Below are positions 7,829-16,320 of a DNA stretch of 36,760 nt, in pieces. The stretch is from CAG-492 sp035388585 (GTDB taxonomy: Bacteria; Bacillota; Clostridia; TANB77; CAG-508): positions 1 through 36,760 of the forward strand of contig DAOOQE010000013.1 in assembly GCA_035388585.1 (NCBI GenBank), in the 5' to 3' direction. Both the position numbers and the translations under genes were made by a program. Position 1 is the stretch's first letter. Each line of letters starts with the position of its first letter. The notes under the pieces were generated by a model. That model searched no databases, was not told where the DNA came from, and was given only the letters and a program-made list of their open reading frames with translations.

Positions 7829-8935
7829 TTATAAACATGTAATTTTATTTTCTTTTTGATCTGTTGTGTCTAAGTATTCTTCTAATTTTTTTATTACTTG
7901 TTCTATTCCTGTTCCTTTATAATATGTTGTTATTACAGCATTTATTTTTGGTGTTACTACAATTCTTTTTTTGTTTTTTGGATTGTAATCTTCTTTTGGT
8001 TTAATTCTTGATGCTTCAATTTTTGTTTTTATATCTTCCATAAATATTTCCACTCCGCTTATATCACTTCCTGAAAATACTATTGCAAATTTAGGTCCGC
8101 AGTATCTTACAACAAAATATTCTGCCGATAGGTTTTCTGTAACAATTTTTGTTACTTTTGATATTACAGCATCACCTGTTTTTCTGCTTACTATATTATT
8201 AATTTTTGTTAGATTTGTAATATTAAACAAGCATACTGCTGATGTTGGATATTTATCTATTGTTTTTCTTGCTTGTCCATATAGGAATTCTGCTGATTTT
8301 AAGCCTGAAACTGTGTCTTTTCTTACAATATTTTCTATTACTTTTTGATTTTCTATTGTTTTTAATACAGCTACAATATTGTTTTTTACTACTTCTAATA
8401 CAGTTGTATCTACATTATCAAACTCATGAGATTTACTTCCTTCTATTATCCAGTAACCTATATATATATTATCTATATACAAGGGGAAAAACATTGCTGC
8501 TTTTGCCCTTGCAAATTCCATTTTTAAATATGGTAATCTTTCATTTTCATTATTTATAGTTATATATTTAGGTGTAGCTGTTTGTATACTGTCTGTAAAT
8601 ACTGGCTCGGTTTGAAGATTTCTTAATGTTTCCCAGTGTTTTTCTTCAACATTAGATGCTTTAATTTTATATTCTGCTCCATCATAGACAACAATTGTGG
8701 AATATTTTATTTCGTATCTTTCTATTAATATTTCGTTTATTTTTTTGATTTTTTCATCAGCACTTATACCATCACCAATTGTATTAATGAAATCTTGTAA
8801 AACACTAAGACTTGTTACTTTTTGGCTCGTATTATTTAATTCTATTAATTTCTTTTTTAATCCTGCATTATATATTATTAATCCAATTATTGCTGCTACT
8901 AGTACAATTATGCTAAACCATATTCCTATTCCCAA
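7829..8935 (-). CDS. Membrane-bound GAF protein with degenerate GGDEF domain
   Basis: This 368-residue protein has one N-terminal membrane helix (residues 4-24), a GAF-like sensor domain (about 45-195, with AAMFFPLYIDNIYIGYWIIE typical of its core strands), and a C-terminal GGDEF-like domain (about 205-355). The GGDEF domain keeps its fold landmarks, DTVSGL, FNITNLTKINN and KTGDAVISKV, but the active-site loop reads RYCGPKFAIVF, so GGDEF has become CGPKF. It should therefore not make cyclic di-GMP and may only bind a nucleotide or partner. The start is TTG, close after AGAGGTGAT. It is 13 nt downstream of the giant gene and clearly in its operon, which suggests it senses or anchors for that protein. 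Confidence 0.8.
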   Translation of the reverse strand: MGIGIWFSIIVLVAAIIGLIIYNAGLKKKLIELNNTSQKVTSLSVLQDFINTIGDGISADEKIKKINEILIERYEIKYSTIVVYDGAEYKIKASNVEEKHWETLRNLQTEPVFTDSIQTATPKYITINNENERLPYLKMEFARAKAAMFFPLYIDNIYIGYWIIEGSKSHEFDNVDTTVLEVVKNNIVAVLKTIENQKVIENIVRKDTVSGLKSAEFLYGQARKTIDKYPTSAVCLFNITNLTKINNIVSRKTGDAVISKVTKIVTENLSAEYFVVRYCGPKFAIVFSGSDISGVEIFMEDIKTKIEASRIKPKEDYNPKNKKRIVVTPKINAVITTYYKGTGIEQVIKKLEEYLDTTDQKENKITCL

Positions 8936-8948
8936 TTATATCACCTCT

Positions 8949-11900
8949 TTATCTGTTTTTTTTCATATTATTTAATGTTGAATTCATATCATCTGAAAAA
9001 TTATTTTTTCCTGAATTTAATTGTTTATTTTTTTTTTGTTTTTTTCCACTTATTAATGGATATACCATATTTCCTAATGTAGTTAAACTTGTAATGAATT
9101 TTTTTGAACTTCCTTTATATGATATTTTGCATTTTATTAAACTTTCTAAATAATTTGAATATATTTGTTCCTCAAATGGTATTGTGGCATATTTTATTTT
9201 TTCTCTATTAAATAGTTCTGTCATATATGTCATACCTGGATCATTATATACTGACATTCCACCAATTAATACTTTTTCATTTACACCATTTACTTTAACA
9301 TTTTTATTTATGACTGCTCTTAGTTTTTCAGGTTCTAACATATTTTTTAGTTTTAAATCTCTTAAAAATGCAGTTAATGGTTGTATTGTTAGAACATCAA
9401 ATGTTTGTACTAAATATATTTCTTGTGATGCTTTAAAGTAAATTGGAGATGTTTCAAAATCACAATCTAATAGTATTAAAGAATAATTATTTAAAAGAGT
9501 TTCTAACATTCCATTTACATCTTCTAATGGTTCTGTTTCTCCTGGTAATGAAGTATATACAGTTAAGTTTTTATTAACTTGTATTCCTTGTGGTATTCCT
9601 TTTTTAAGGTTTTCTAAACTGTTATATGCTTTTTTTCTTAACTCTTCTTCATTTTCTGTGTAAATGTAATATGCATTTCTATTTTTTGTTAAGTCTAATA
9701 TTACTGTATTTATTCCTTTTTCTGAAAACATTTTTGCAAGATTATTTACTATAAATGATGTTCCATTTTTTGATGTGCCTACAAATGATACTATTTTTTT
9801 ATCTCCAGTTATTAAGCTATCAATACTTAAATCTTTTATTGATGTTGTTATTCTTTTTTCTGTTTCAGTTTCACTTCCATTTCCCATTCCAGATATTACA
9901 TTATTGATATTATTATCTGGAATTTGAATAGATTTTGGCTGTATTATTGTTGAGTCTAATGATTTATAATTTGGATTTTTTATTTCTTCTGTATTTTGGT
10001 TAATTATTTTTCCTACCATATCATCAGCTTCATCATCTTCTTCATCTTCTTGAACATCTGATTCATCATCAAGAAAATCTTCTTCTAGGTCTTCTTCAAG
10101 CTCTTCATTTAAATCTTCTTCTAGGTCTTCTTCTAAGCCTTCTTCAAGCTCTTCATTTAAATCTTCAATGTCTTCTTCATCATTTATATCTAGATCTTCT
10201 TCAAGATCCTCGTCTAATTGTTCATCTAGTTCATCTTCAAATGAAGGTAACATATTATCGTCTTCATCAGGATCAAAGTCTTCTTCATCTTCTATTAATG
10301 TTGAATTATCGTCTTCTGCTTCGTCTTCTAGTAAAGGTAGCATATTATCTTCTTCATCAAAATCAAAGTCTTCATAATCTTCGTCAAGATCTTCTTCTAA
10401 CAAATCTTGTTCTAATTCTTCTTCTGATTCTTCTTCTGATTCTTCTAGTGATGGAAGTATGTTATCTTGTTCTTCAAAATCAATATCTTCATACTCTTCG
10501 TCAAAGTCTTCGTCATCCAGATTTTCATCATCTGCTGATGGCAAAATGTTTTCTTCTTCATCATCTTCATAATCTTCTAGTTCAGAGTCTTCTTCCAATT
10601 CAAAATCTTCATCATCTTCTAGTTCAGAGTCTTCTTCCAATTCAAAATCTTCATCATCTTCTAGCTCAGAGTCTTCTTCCAATTCAAAATCTTCATCATC
10701 TTCTAGTTCAGAGTCTTCTTCTACTTCAGAGTCTTCTAAGTTGATGTTTTCTTCTAGATCATTTTCTTCTTCTAAATCATCATATTCATAATCTTCTTCT
10801 AAATCTTCGTCTTCGTAATCTGAATCTTCCAAATCTTCATCATCTAAATCTTCTTCTAAATCTAAGTCTTCATCATCTAAATCTTCTTCTAAATCTAGGT
10901 CTTCATCATCTAGTTCATCTTCCAAATCTATATCGTCGAAATCATCTTCTGAATCTTCTTCTAATTCCTCATCATAATCAAAATCTTGATCATCTAATTC
11001 TTCATCTAGATCAGTTTCGACAATATTATTTTCTTCAAAATCTTCGTCAGAATCTATGTCCTCATAATCATCTTCATTTGAATTATTTTGTATATCTTCT
11101 TCACTCTCTAGAGAAGGCAATATATTATCTTCATCTTCTTCATCATATAAATCTATATCATCTTCTTCAACATATTCTTCATCTAATTTTTCATCTGAAT
11201 CTGTAACTTGTTCATTATCATATTCATCTGATTCAATGTCATCATAGTCTTCATCAAGATTTATATCATCGTAGTCTTCATCATCTAAATATTCTTCTTC
11301 TATTTCTTCTACTTCGTCTAGATCTTCGTCAAAATCTTCGTCTAGTTCTTCGTCAATATCTTCGTCAATATCTTCGTCTATGTCTTCATCAATATCTTCG
11401 TCTATGTCTTGATCAATTTCGTCTAGATCTTCATCAATTTCTTCGTCTAAGTTTTCATCAGAATCTATAACATCATCTTGTTCATATTCGTCTGCTTCAA
11501 TGTCATCATTATCTTCGTCTAGATCAAGTTCTTCAAAATCTTCCTCATCTTGATTTTCATCTAATGGCAATACATTTACTTCTTTTTTAGTTTCTGGTTC
11601 TATTAGATTTTGGTTTTTATTATTATCAGAGTTTCCTGAAAAATCAATCTCTTCAATGTTGTCATTATCTGAAAAATCAACTTCTTCTATGCTGTCATTA
11701 TCTGAAAAATCAAAGTCTATAAAATCTGCTAACAAATCTGTTTCTTCATTTGTATTTTTTACTTGAGTGTTTTTTTCATTATCATTATTTTCATTTTTAT
11801 TATTATTTTCATCATCTTTTTCTTGAATCTTTCGTGGTCTTCCTCTTCCTCTTTTTACTGGCTCATTTATCTGCACTTCTAGGTTTTTACGAGGTCTTCC

Positions 11901-14057
11901 CCTTCTTATTTCTTTGTTTTCTGATTCCAAATTTTCTTCCTCAGCTTTCTCAGCTGCTATTTGTATAAGTTTCTCTAATTCTGCATTTTTAGCTGCTTGT
12001 TTTAATCTTTCGTCTTCTGCCATCTGCTCAGCTTGTTTTCTTAATTCTTCCTCTTTAAGAATTCTTTGCTCTGCTTGTAGTCTTAGTTCTTCTTCATTAC
12101 GTGCTTTTTGTTCAATCTCTTGTCTTAATATAAGTTCATTTTGAACTTTTTGTTCTATTTCTTGTCTTAATTTTAATTCCTCTTTTATTTTTTGTTCTGC
12201 TTCTTTTCTAAGTTCTTCTTGTACAGCAATTTTACTCTCAGCTTGTTTTCTCAATTCTGATTCTTTAAGAATTCTTTTTTCTGCTTCCTGTCTCAATTCT
12301 TCTTCTTTACGAACTTTGTTTTCTATTTCTTGTCTTAGCTTTAATTCCTGTTGTATTTTTATTTCGTTTTCTTTTTTGATTTTTTCTGCTTCCTCAACGC
12401 TTTTTAATAATTCCGCTTTTAATTTTACTGTTTCAGCTATTTGTAGTTCTAATTCTTTTCTTAATTTTAAGTCTTCTGCCTTACGTTCAGCTTCAATTCT
12501 CATCTTTTCTTCCTCAATTTTACGTTCCGCTTCTATTCTTATTCTTTCTTCTTCAGCTTTACGTTCAACTTCTTTTCTTAGTCTTTCCTCTTCTGCTTTA
12601 CGTTCAGCTTCTTTTCTTATTTTTTCCTGTTGAGCCCTATGTTCAGCTTCTTTCCTAATTCTTTCTTCTTGAGCTTTACGTTCAGCCTCTTTTCTTAGTC
12701 TTTCTTCTTCAGCTTTACGTTCAGCTTCTTTTCTTAGTCTTTCTTCTTCAGCTTTACGTTCAACTTCTTTTCTAATTCTTTCCTCTTCGGCTTTACGCTC
12801 AATCTCTTGTCTTATTTTTTCTTCTTGAGCTTTACGTTCTGCCTCTTGTCTTATTTTTTGCTCTTCAATTCTTCTAATTGCTTCTTGTCTAATTCTTTCT
12901 TCTTCTTGTTTCCTGATTTTTTCCATTCTAATACGTTCTTCTTTAGCTTTTTGTTCAGATTCTTGTCTTATTCTTATTGCATCTAATTTCATCTGAGCTT
13001 CTTTTCTTAATCTCTGTTCTTCTGCTCTTCTTGCTGATTCTTGTTTTTGTCTTATTTCTTCTTCAATTTGTTTTCTATATTTTTCTTCTTGGATTACTTT
13101 TTCTTCTGCTGCTCTTTTTTCTTGGCTTAATCTTTCTTTTTTAGCTGCAATTCTTTTTGCTCTTTCTTCAGCAATTCTATCCTCAAAATTATTTGTATTA
13201 CTATCTATTACATAATCTTTTTTAATTATATTAGAGCCAATTTGAGTTGGTATTATTACTGGATTACTTAATTTTTTATTACTATTCAATTCTTTTTCAT
13301 AATAATTTTTAATTTCAATATCATCATCTTCAGCAGGTTTTTGAGTCATTATATTTGCTTCTTTTCCAATTAATCTCAAATATTCTTCTGAATTTTGTTC
13401 TAAAATTTTCTTTGTTTCTATAGTTAGAAATGGAATAATTAATCTAACCTGTTCTTCTGTATATTGTGCTAGAATTTTCTTAAAACTTTCTACACTTTTA
13501 ACAGGATTATTACCAATTTTTCTATAGTGAACCAATATATTTCTTATTTCTGATTCACTTACACCACTTGTTTCTTTTTCTGATTTATAATCAATGTCTG
13601 CAGATTCAACTCTATAATAAACTTTTGCTTCTTTTTTACTTCTTGGTTTATATATTAAATCGCTTACTTTTTGTATACTTCTATCCGAACCTAATAAAGA
13701 GCTGTAAATACCAATTCCAAAAAATTTTATCATTATTGGATCCATTTTACTTCTTCTGTCTGTACAGATTAAAATAATTGGAATGTCAGCTCCTGCATTA
13801 TTTACTGCCTCATCACTTATAGTATCTAATTTCTCAAAAATAAATTTATCTATTTCTTGATAATTATTAGATGAAAACATTTCTAGATCTTCACTTATTA
13901 CTATTCTATCGTATGATTTATCTTTTTGTAATTCATTAATTATCGCATTAAAGTAGTATACATTTTTACTTGATATGATTTCTTTGTAATCTTGTTGATA
14001 TTTTTTTGATATTTGTTCAGAAATCTTATCATTACTTACCGCAAATAAAACTTTCAT
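8949..14057 (-). CDS. Giant coiled-coil/AT-hook/acidic protein with TadZ/MinD-like ATPase domain
   Basis: This 1702-residue protein has at least five parts. (1) Residues 1-150 are receiver-like: MKVLFAVSNDK, DRIVISEDLEMF and IPIILICTDRR are alternating strands as in CpaE/TadZ N-termini. (2) About 290-710 is a charged coiled coil with 13-residue repeats such as ERKAEEERLRKEA. (3) About 715-745 holds two AT-hook motifs, RRGRPRK and RGRGRPRK. (4) About 830-1345 is almost wholly Asp/Glu with a recurring N-x-LP motif. (5) About 1415-1660 is a ParA/MinD/TadZ-type domain (KIVSFVGTSKNGTSF, VILDLTKN, LILLDCDFE), followed by a basic Lys/Asn tail. The P-loop lacks the usual lysines. GGAGGGG lies seven bases before the ATG. 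Boundaries are by eye. TadZ-like proteins localise pilus or secretion machines, but no tad genes are nearby, so the role is open. Confidence 0.85.
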   Translation of the reverse strand: MKVLFAVSNDKISEQISKKYQQDYKEIISSKNVYYFNAIINELQKDKSYDRIVISEDLEMFSSNNYQEIDKFIFEKLDTISDEAVNNAGADIPIILICTDRRSKMDPIMIKFFGIGIYSSLLGSDRSIQKVSDLIYKPRSKKEAKVYYRVESADIDYKSEKETSGVSESEIRNILVHYRKIGNNPVKSVESFKKILAQYTEEQVRLIIPFLTIETKKILEQNSEEYLRLIGKEANIMTQKPAEDDDIEIKNYYEKELNSNKKLSNPVIIPTQIGSNIIKKDYVIDSNTNNFEDRIAEERAKRIAAKKERLSQEKRAAEEKVIQEEKYRKQIEEEIRQKQESARRAEEQRLRKEAQMKLDAIRIRQESEQKAKEERIRMEKIRKQEEERIRQEAIRRIEEQKIRQEAERKAQEEKIRQEIERKAEEERIRKEVERKAEEERLRKEAERKAEEERLRKEAERKAQEERIRKEAEHRAQQEKIRKEAERKAEEERLRKEVERKAEEERIRIEAERKIEEEKMRIEAERKAEDLKLRKELELQIAETVKLKAELLKSVEEAEKIKKENEIKIQQELKLRQEIENKVRKEEELRQEAEKRILKESELRKQAESKIAVQEELRKEAEQKIKEELKLRQEIEQKVQNELILRQEIEQKARNEEELRLQAEQRILKEEELRKQAEQMAEDERLKQAAKNAELEKLIQIAAEKAEEENLESENKEIRRGRPRKNLEVQINEPVKRGRGRPRKIQEKDDENNNKNENNDNEKNTQVKNTNEETDLLADFIDFDFSDNDSIEEVDFSDNDNIEEIDFSGNSDNNKNQNLIEPETKKEVNVLPLDENQDEEDFEELDLDEDNDDIEADEYEQDDVIDSDENLDEEIDEDLDEIDQDIDEDIDEDIDEDIDEDIDEELDEDFDEDLDEVEEIEEEYLDDEDYDDINLDEDYDDIESDEYDNEQVTDSDEKLDEEYVEEDDIDLYDEEDEDNILPSLESEEDIQNNSNEDDYEDIDSDEDFEENNIVETDLDEELDDQDFDYDEELEEDSEDDFDDIDLEDELDDEDLDLEEDLDDEDLDLEEDLDDEDLEDSDYEDEDLEEDYEYDDLEEENDLEENINLEDSEVEEDSELEDDEDFELEEDSELEDDEDFELEEDSELEDDEDFELEEDSELEDYEDDEEENILPSADDENLDDEDFDEEYEDIDFEEQDNILPSLEESEEESEEELEQDLLEEDLDEDYEDFDFDEEDNMLPLLEDEAEDDNSTLIEDEEDFDPDEDDNMLPSFEDELDEQLDEDLEEDLDINDEEDIEDLNEELEEGLEEDLEEDLNEELEEDLEEDFLDDESDVQEDEEDDEADDMVGKIINQNTEEIKNPNYKSLDSTIIQPKSIQIPDNNINNVISGMGNGSETETEKRITTSIKDLSIDSLITGDKKIVSFVGTSKNGTSFIVNNLAKMFSEKGINTVILDLTKNRNAYYIYTENEEELRKKAYNSLENLKKGIPQGIQVNKNLTVYTSLPGETEPLEDVNGMLETLLNNYSLILLDCDFETSPIYFKASQEIYLVQTFDVLTIQPLTAFLRDLKLKNMLEPEKLRAVINKNVKVNGVNEKVLIGGMSVYNDPGMTYMTELFNREKIKYATIPFEEQIYSNYLESLIKCKISYKGSSKKFITSLTTLGNMVYPLISGKKQKKNKQLNSGKNNFSDDMNSTLNNMKKNR
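10577..10744 (-). repeat. 42-bp in-frame repeat in the acidic region
   Basis: Four nearly identical 42-bp units begin at about 10577, 10619, 10661 and 10703. They encode ELEDDEDFELEEDS repeated, and the near identity of the copies points to recent slippage or unequal exchange inside the giant gene. Confidence 0.85.
12480..12890 (-). repeat. 39-bp in-frame repeat encoding the coiled coil
   Basis: About ten 39-bp units encode a 13-residue module, typically ERKAEEERLRKEA. The units are more diverged than those of the acidic region. A 13-residue period is not a multiple of seven, so the helix would need hendecad or mixed stutter packing, or be a single charged alpha-helix. Confidence 0.75.
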
Positions 14058-14087
14058 TTGTTACCCCTCCACTAATCTAAAAGAAAT

Positions 14088-14504
14088 TTATGATACTCCT
14101 GATTTTACAACAATTGCGAAAATCAAAGGTAATACTTGGCATATTACACCAATTGTTATTATTGCTATCATTGTAGAAAATCCTTTATCTCTTACATCTA
14201 ATTTTCTAATTCCTATTACATATTGGTATATCGCGCTTATTGCTATTCCAATAAAAACTAATGGTATACTATAAAGTCTTACTTTATTTAATATGTATGC
14301 TGCTGTTCCATATGCGTCTGAACCATAATCTTTTTTATAATCTTCTATTGAATTTAATTCTCTTTCTTTTATTTCTATTAATTGACTAGTACCTTCTTCT
14401 GTTACTACTGATTTTTTGCTTTCATTTTCTGCTGCATTTACTACTGAAAAGCAACTGATAATCAGTATAGCTACAATAAAAAAAATGGCTATCCTTTTTT
14501 TCAT
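14088..14504 (-). CDS. Small exported membrane protein, possibly VirB2/TrbC-like
   Basis: This 138-residue protein has a signal peptide (MKKRIAIFFIVAILIISCFS, likely cleaved after VNA near residue 24), a short polar extracellular part, and two C-terminal membrane helices (about 78-98 and 109-133) joined by a short basic loop, GIRKLDVRDKG. Signal peptide plus two close helices is the layout of VirB2/TrbC-type pilins of type IV secretion systems, but I see no motif that proves this. It is the first gene of the operon with the giant ATPase-like protein, 30 nt upstream of it. AAGGAG lies twelve bases before the ATG, slightly far, and an out-of-frame ATG sits in between. Confidence 0.65.
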   Translation of the reverse strand: MKKRIAIFFIVAILIISCFSVVNAAENESKKSVVTEEGTSQLIEIKERELNSIEDYKKDYGSDAYGTAAYILNKVRLYSIPLVFIGIAISAIYQYVIGIRKLDVRDKGFSTMIAIITIGVICQVLPLIFAIVVKSGVS

Positions 14505-14766
14505 TTACTTTCATATCTCCTTCCAAATTCTATTATAAATTTTTAATATTTTACTTATAATATCATACAATACAAAAATAAAAATAGCAAGGAAATAAAA
14601 CCATTTTTTTAATATTTTTAACATTTTTTCTTATTATATATAGAAATTATAATTTTATACATTTATAATATTTTCATAAAATTTAAATACGTAAGCTTAT
14701 TTATTTGACAAATATTTTTAAAAATATGTTCTTTAAAACATTATTCATTTAAATATTTACTAGTAT

Positions 14767-14820
14767 AAAAGAGATTATTGATTAAACAGTTTTGTTTTTT
14801 CAATAATCTCTTTTATTTTC
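14767..14820. terminator. Bidirectional terminator between yibE/F-like gene and the accessory operon
   Basis: AAAAGAGATTATTGA and TCAATAATCTCTTTT form a perfect 15-bp stem around an 18-nt T-rich loop, with A-run and T-run flanks that make it a terminator on either strand. It probably ends the minus-strand transcript from 15068 upward and insulates the operon starting at 14504. Confidence 0.8.
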
Positions 14821-14846
14821 AATACTATAATTAAACACTCTAAAGC

Positions 14847-14913
14847 TTAATAATTAGGTTTATTTACTTATATTTATATTTCATTATTATATATTAAACA
14901 ACCTAATAATTAA
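14847..14913. repeat. Imperfect inverted repeat in a 560-nt gene-free stretch
   Basis: TTAATAATTAGGTT (14847-14860) and AACCTAATAATTAA (14900-14913) are inverted copies with small mismatches, about 40 nt apart. The gap 14505-15067 otherwise contains the terminator at 14767-14820 and extremely AT-rich DNA; I see no open frame with a ribosome-binding site and no convincing promoter there. Confidence 0.5.
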
Positions 14914-15067
14914 ATTCATATGCTTATACGTTTATATTTTTTTATTTTTTCAATTATTAAAATTTTTAATTTCAGTATTATATTTTTATATATTTTTATA
15001 ATTTTTTATTTTAATACCAACTATATTATATGTTTAAATTTCAGCATTTTTTTATATTTATAAAACT

Positions 15068-16264
15068 TTATAGTTTAATTCCACCTATTTCATCTTTTTT
15101 TATATATTTATAATCTTCATCGTTTTTGGTAAATATATATGCTGCAAACAATGCAGTTAGCGGAACAGCAAAAAGGATTCCAAGGCTTCCTACAATTGAT
15201 TGTAATACCTCTACCACTATCATTTCTGTATTAAATAAAAATAGCATATTATTATTATAAATACTTAATAATACTACTGTAGCTATGGAACTACCAACAT
15301 ATGCCAATATAAGAGTATTTGTCATTGTTCCTATTGCATCTCTTCCAATGTTCATTCCAGATTTCATCATTTTTTTTGCAGTCTTCTTTTCCATATTTTC
15401 TGAAAGTTCATTCATAGCTGAAGAAATTGACATTGCAACATCCATTACTGCACCTAGTGAACCAAGTACGATTCCGCTCCATACAATTCCTATTAAATCC
15501 AATGGTTTATTTAATTGTGCAGCTACTAGAAATGCATATTCTTCATCAACAAATCCATTTACTTTTAGAATTTTGCTCATTATTATTGCGATTATCCCAG
15601 CTACTGCAATACCACCTATATTACCTAAAATTGCACATAATGTTTTTTTATTCCATCCATTAATTAACAATAATGTTGTAAATATTATAAATGACGAAAT
15701 CACTATTGTTGTTATGTAGACATTTCTTCCATTTATAATTGCAGGAATAAACACACAAAATATTACTAAAACTGTTATTATAAGTGATAATATTGTGAAA
15801 AAACCTTTACTTTTCCCTATTAAAACAATTAGTAATAAAAATAATACTACTAGGAAAATCATACCATCACTTCTATAATATTCTGCAAATGTATACTGTG
15901 AAGGAATTCCCGATGCTTCAGGTTCAAAATATGTTATTATTTTGTTTCCCACCTTTATAGGTACTTGTTTTATTGCATATGATCCATCAATTGTTTGAAC
16001 TCCTAATACTGTCTTACCTCTATTTGGTCCTGTTAACAACTTTTGTTTGTATGTTATTGTTGTTATAGAAACAGATGATGTTTCAGTAATTTGTTTTTGA
16101 TGAACCTCTGTATTTTCTATACTTACAACTTTTCCTCTAAAATAATTCTGTGCTGTATCATCTAGCATTTTAGTTTTATTTGTTCTATTTCCTATCCATA
16201 TAAACAAAACTGAAAAAATTATCACAATTACAAATGTAATAATATTTTTTCTATTTAGTTCCAT
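15068..16264 (-). CDS. YibE/F family integral membrane protein
   Basis: This 398-residue protein belongs to the YibE/F family of Firmicutes membrane proteins, whose function is not established. An N-terminal helix (about 7-25) precedes an extracellular beta-rich domain (about 40-125, with GKVVSIENTEV and KVGNKIITYF). The remainder is seven or so membrane helices, including the family hallmark block SLGAVMDVAMSISSAMNEL and MKSGMNIGRDAIGTMTNTLI. GAGGAG lies five bases before the ATG. It sits downstream of the Nudix gene with a 56-nt gap and may share that transcript. Confidence 0.88.
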   Translation of the reverse strand: MELNRKNIITFVIVIIFSVLFIWIGNRTNKTKMLDDTAQNYFRGKVVSIENTEVHQKQITETSSVSITTITYKQKLLTGPNRGKTVLGVQTIDGSYAIKQVPIKVGNKIITYFEPEASGIPSQYTFAEYYRSDGMIFLVVLFLLLIVLIGKSKGFFTILSLIITVLVIFCVFIPAIINGRNVYITTIVISSFIIFTTLLLINGWNKKTLCAILGNIGGIAVAGIIAIIMSKILKVNGFVDEEYAFLVAAQLNKPLDLIGIVWSGIVLGSLGAVMDVAMSISSAMNELSENMEKKTAKKMMKSGMNIGRDAIGTMTNTLILAYVGSSIATVVLLSIYNNNMLFLFNTEMIVVEVLQSIVGSLGILFAVPLTALFAAYIFTKNDEDYKYIKKDEIGGIKL

Positions 16265-16320
16265 TTTTCTCCTCTTTTCTTATATTTATTCAGTATATAT
16301 TTGTTTTATGCTGAGATCAA

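Noticed and set aside
10168..10744. Long Ser-rich and Leu-rich plus-strand open frames opposite the giant gene.
   Set aside because: They are antisense shadows of GAT/GAA/GAG-rich acidic codons, with no ribosome-binding sites and low-complexity products.
8949..14057. The giant protein as a TonB, IF-2 or tropomyosin-like hit.
   Set aside because: Such matches would rest only on charged low-complexity coiled coil; the informative parts are the receiver-like N-terminus, AT-hooks and MinD/TadZ-like C-terminus.
14415..14510. Overlapping upstream ORF starting at the out-of-frame ATG before the 14504 start.
   Set aside because: It would encode about 30 residues of no recognisable type and the exported protein in the other frame has a clear signal peptide; the ATG is probably incidental.
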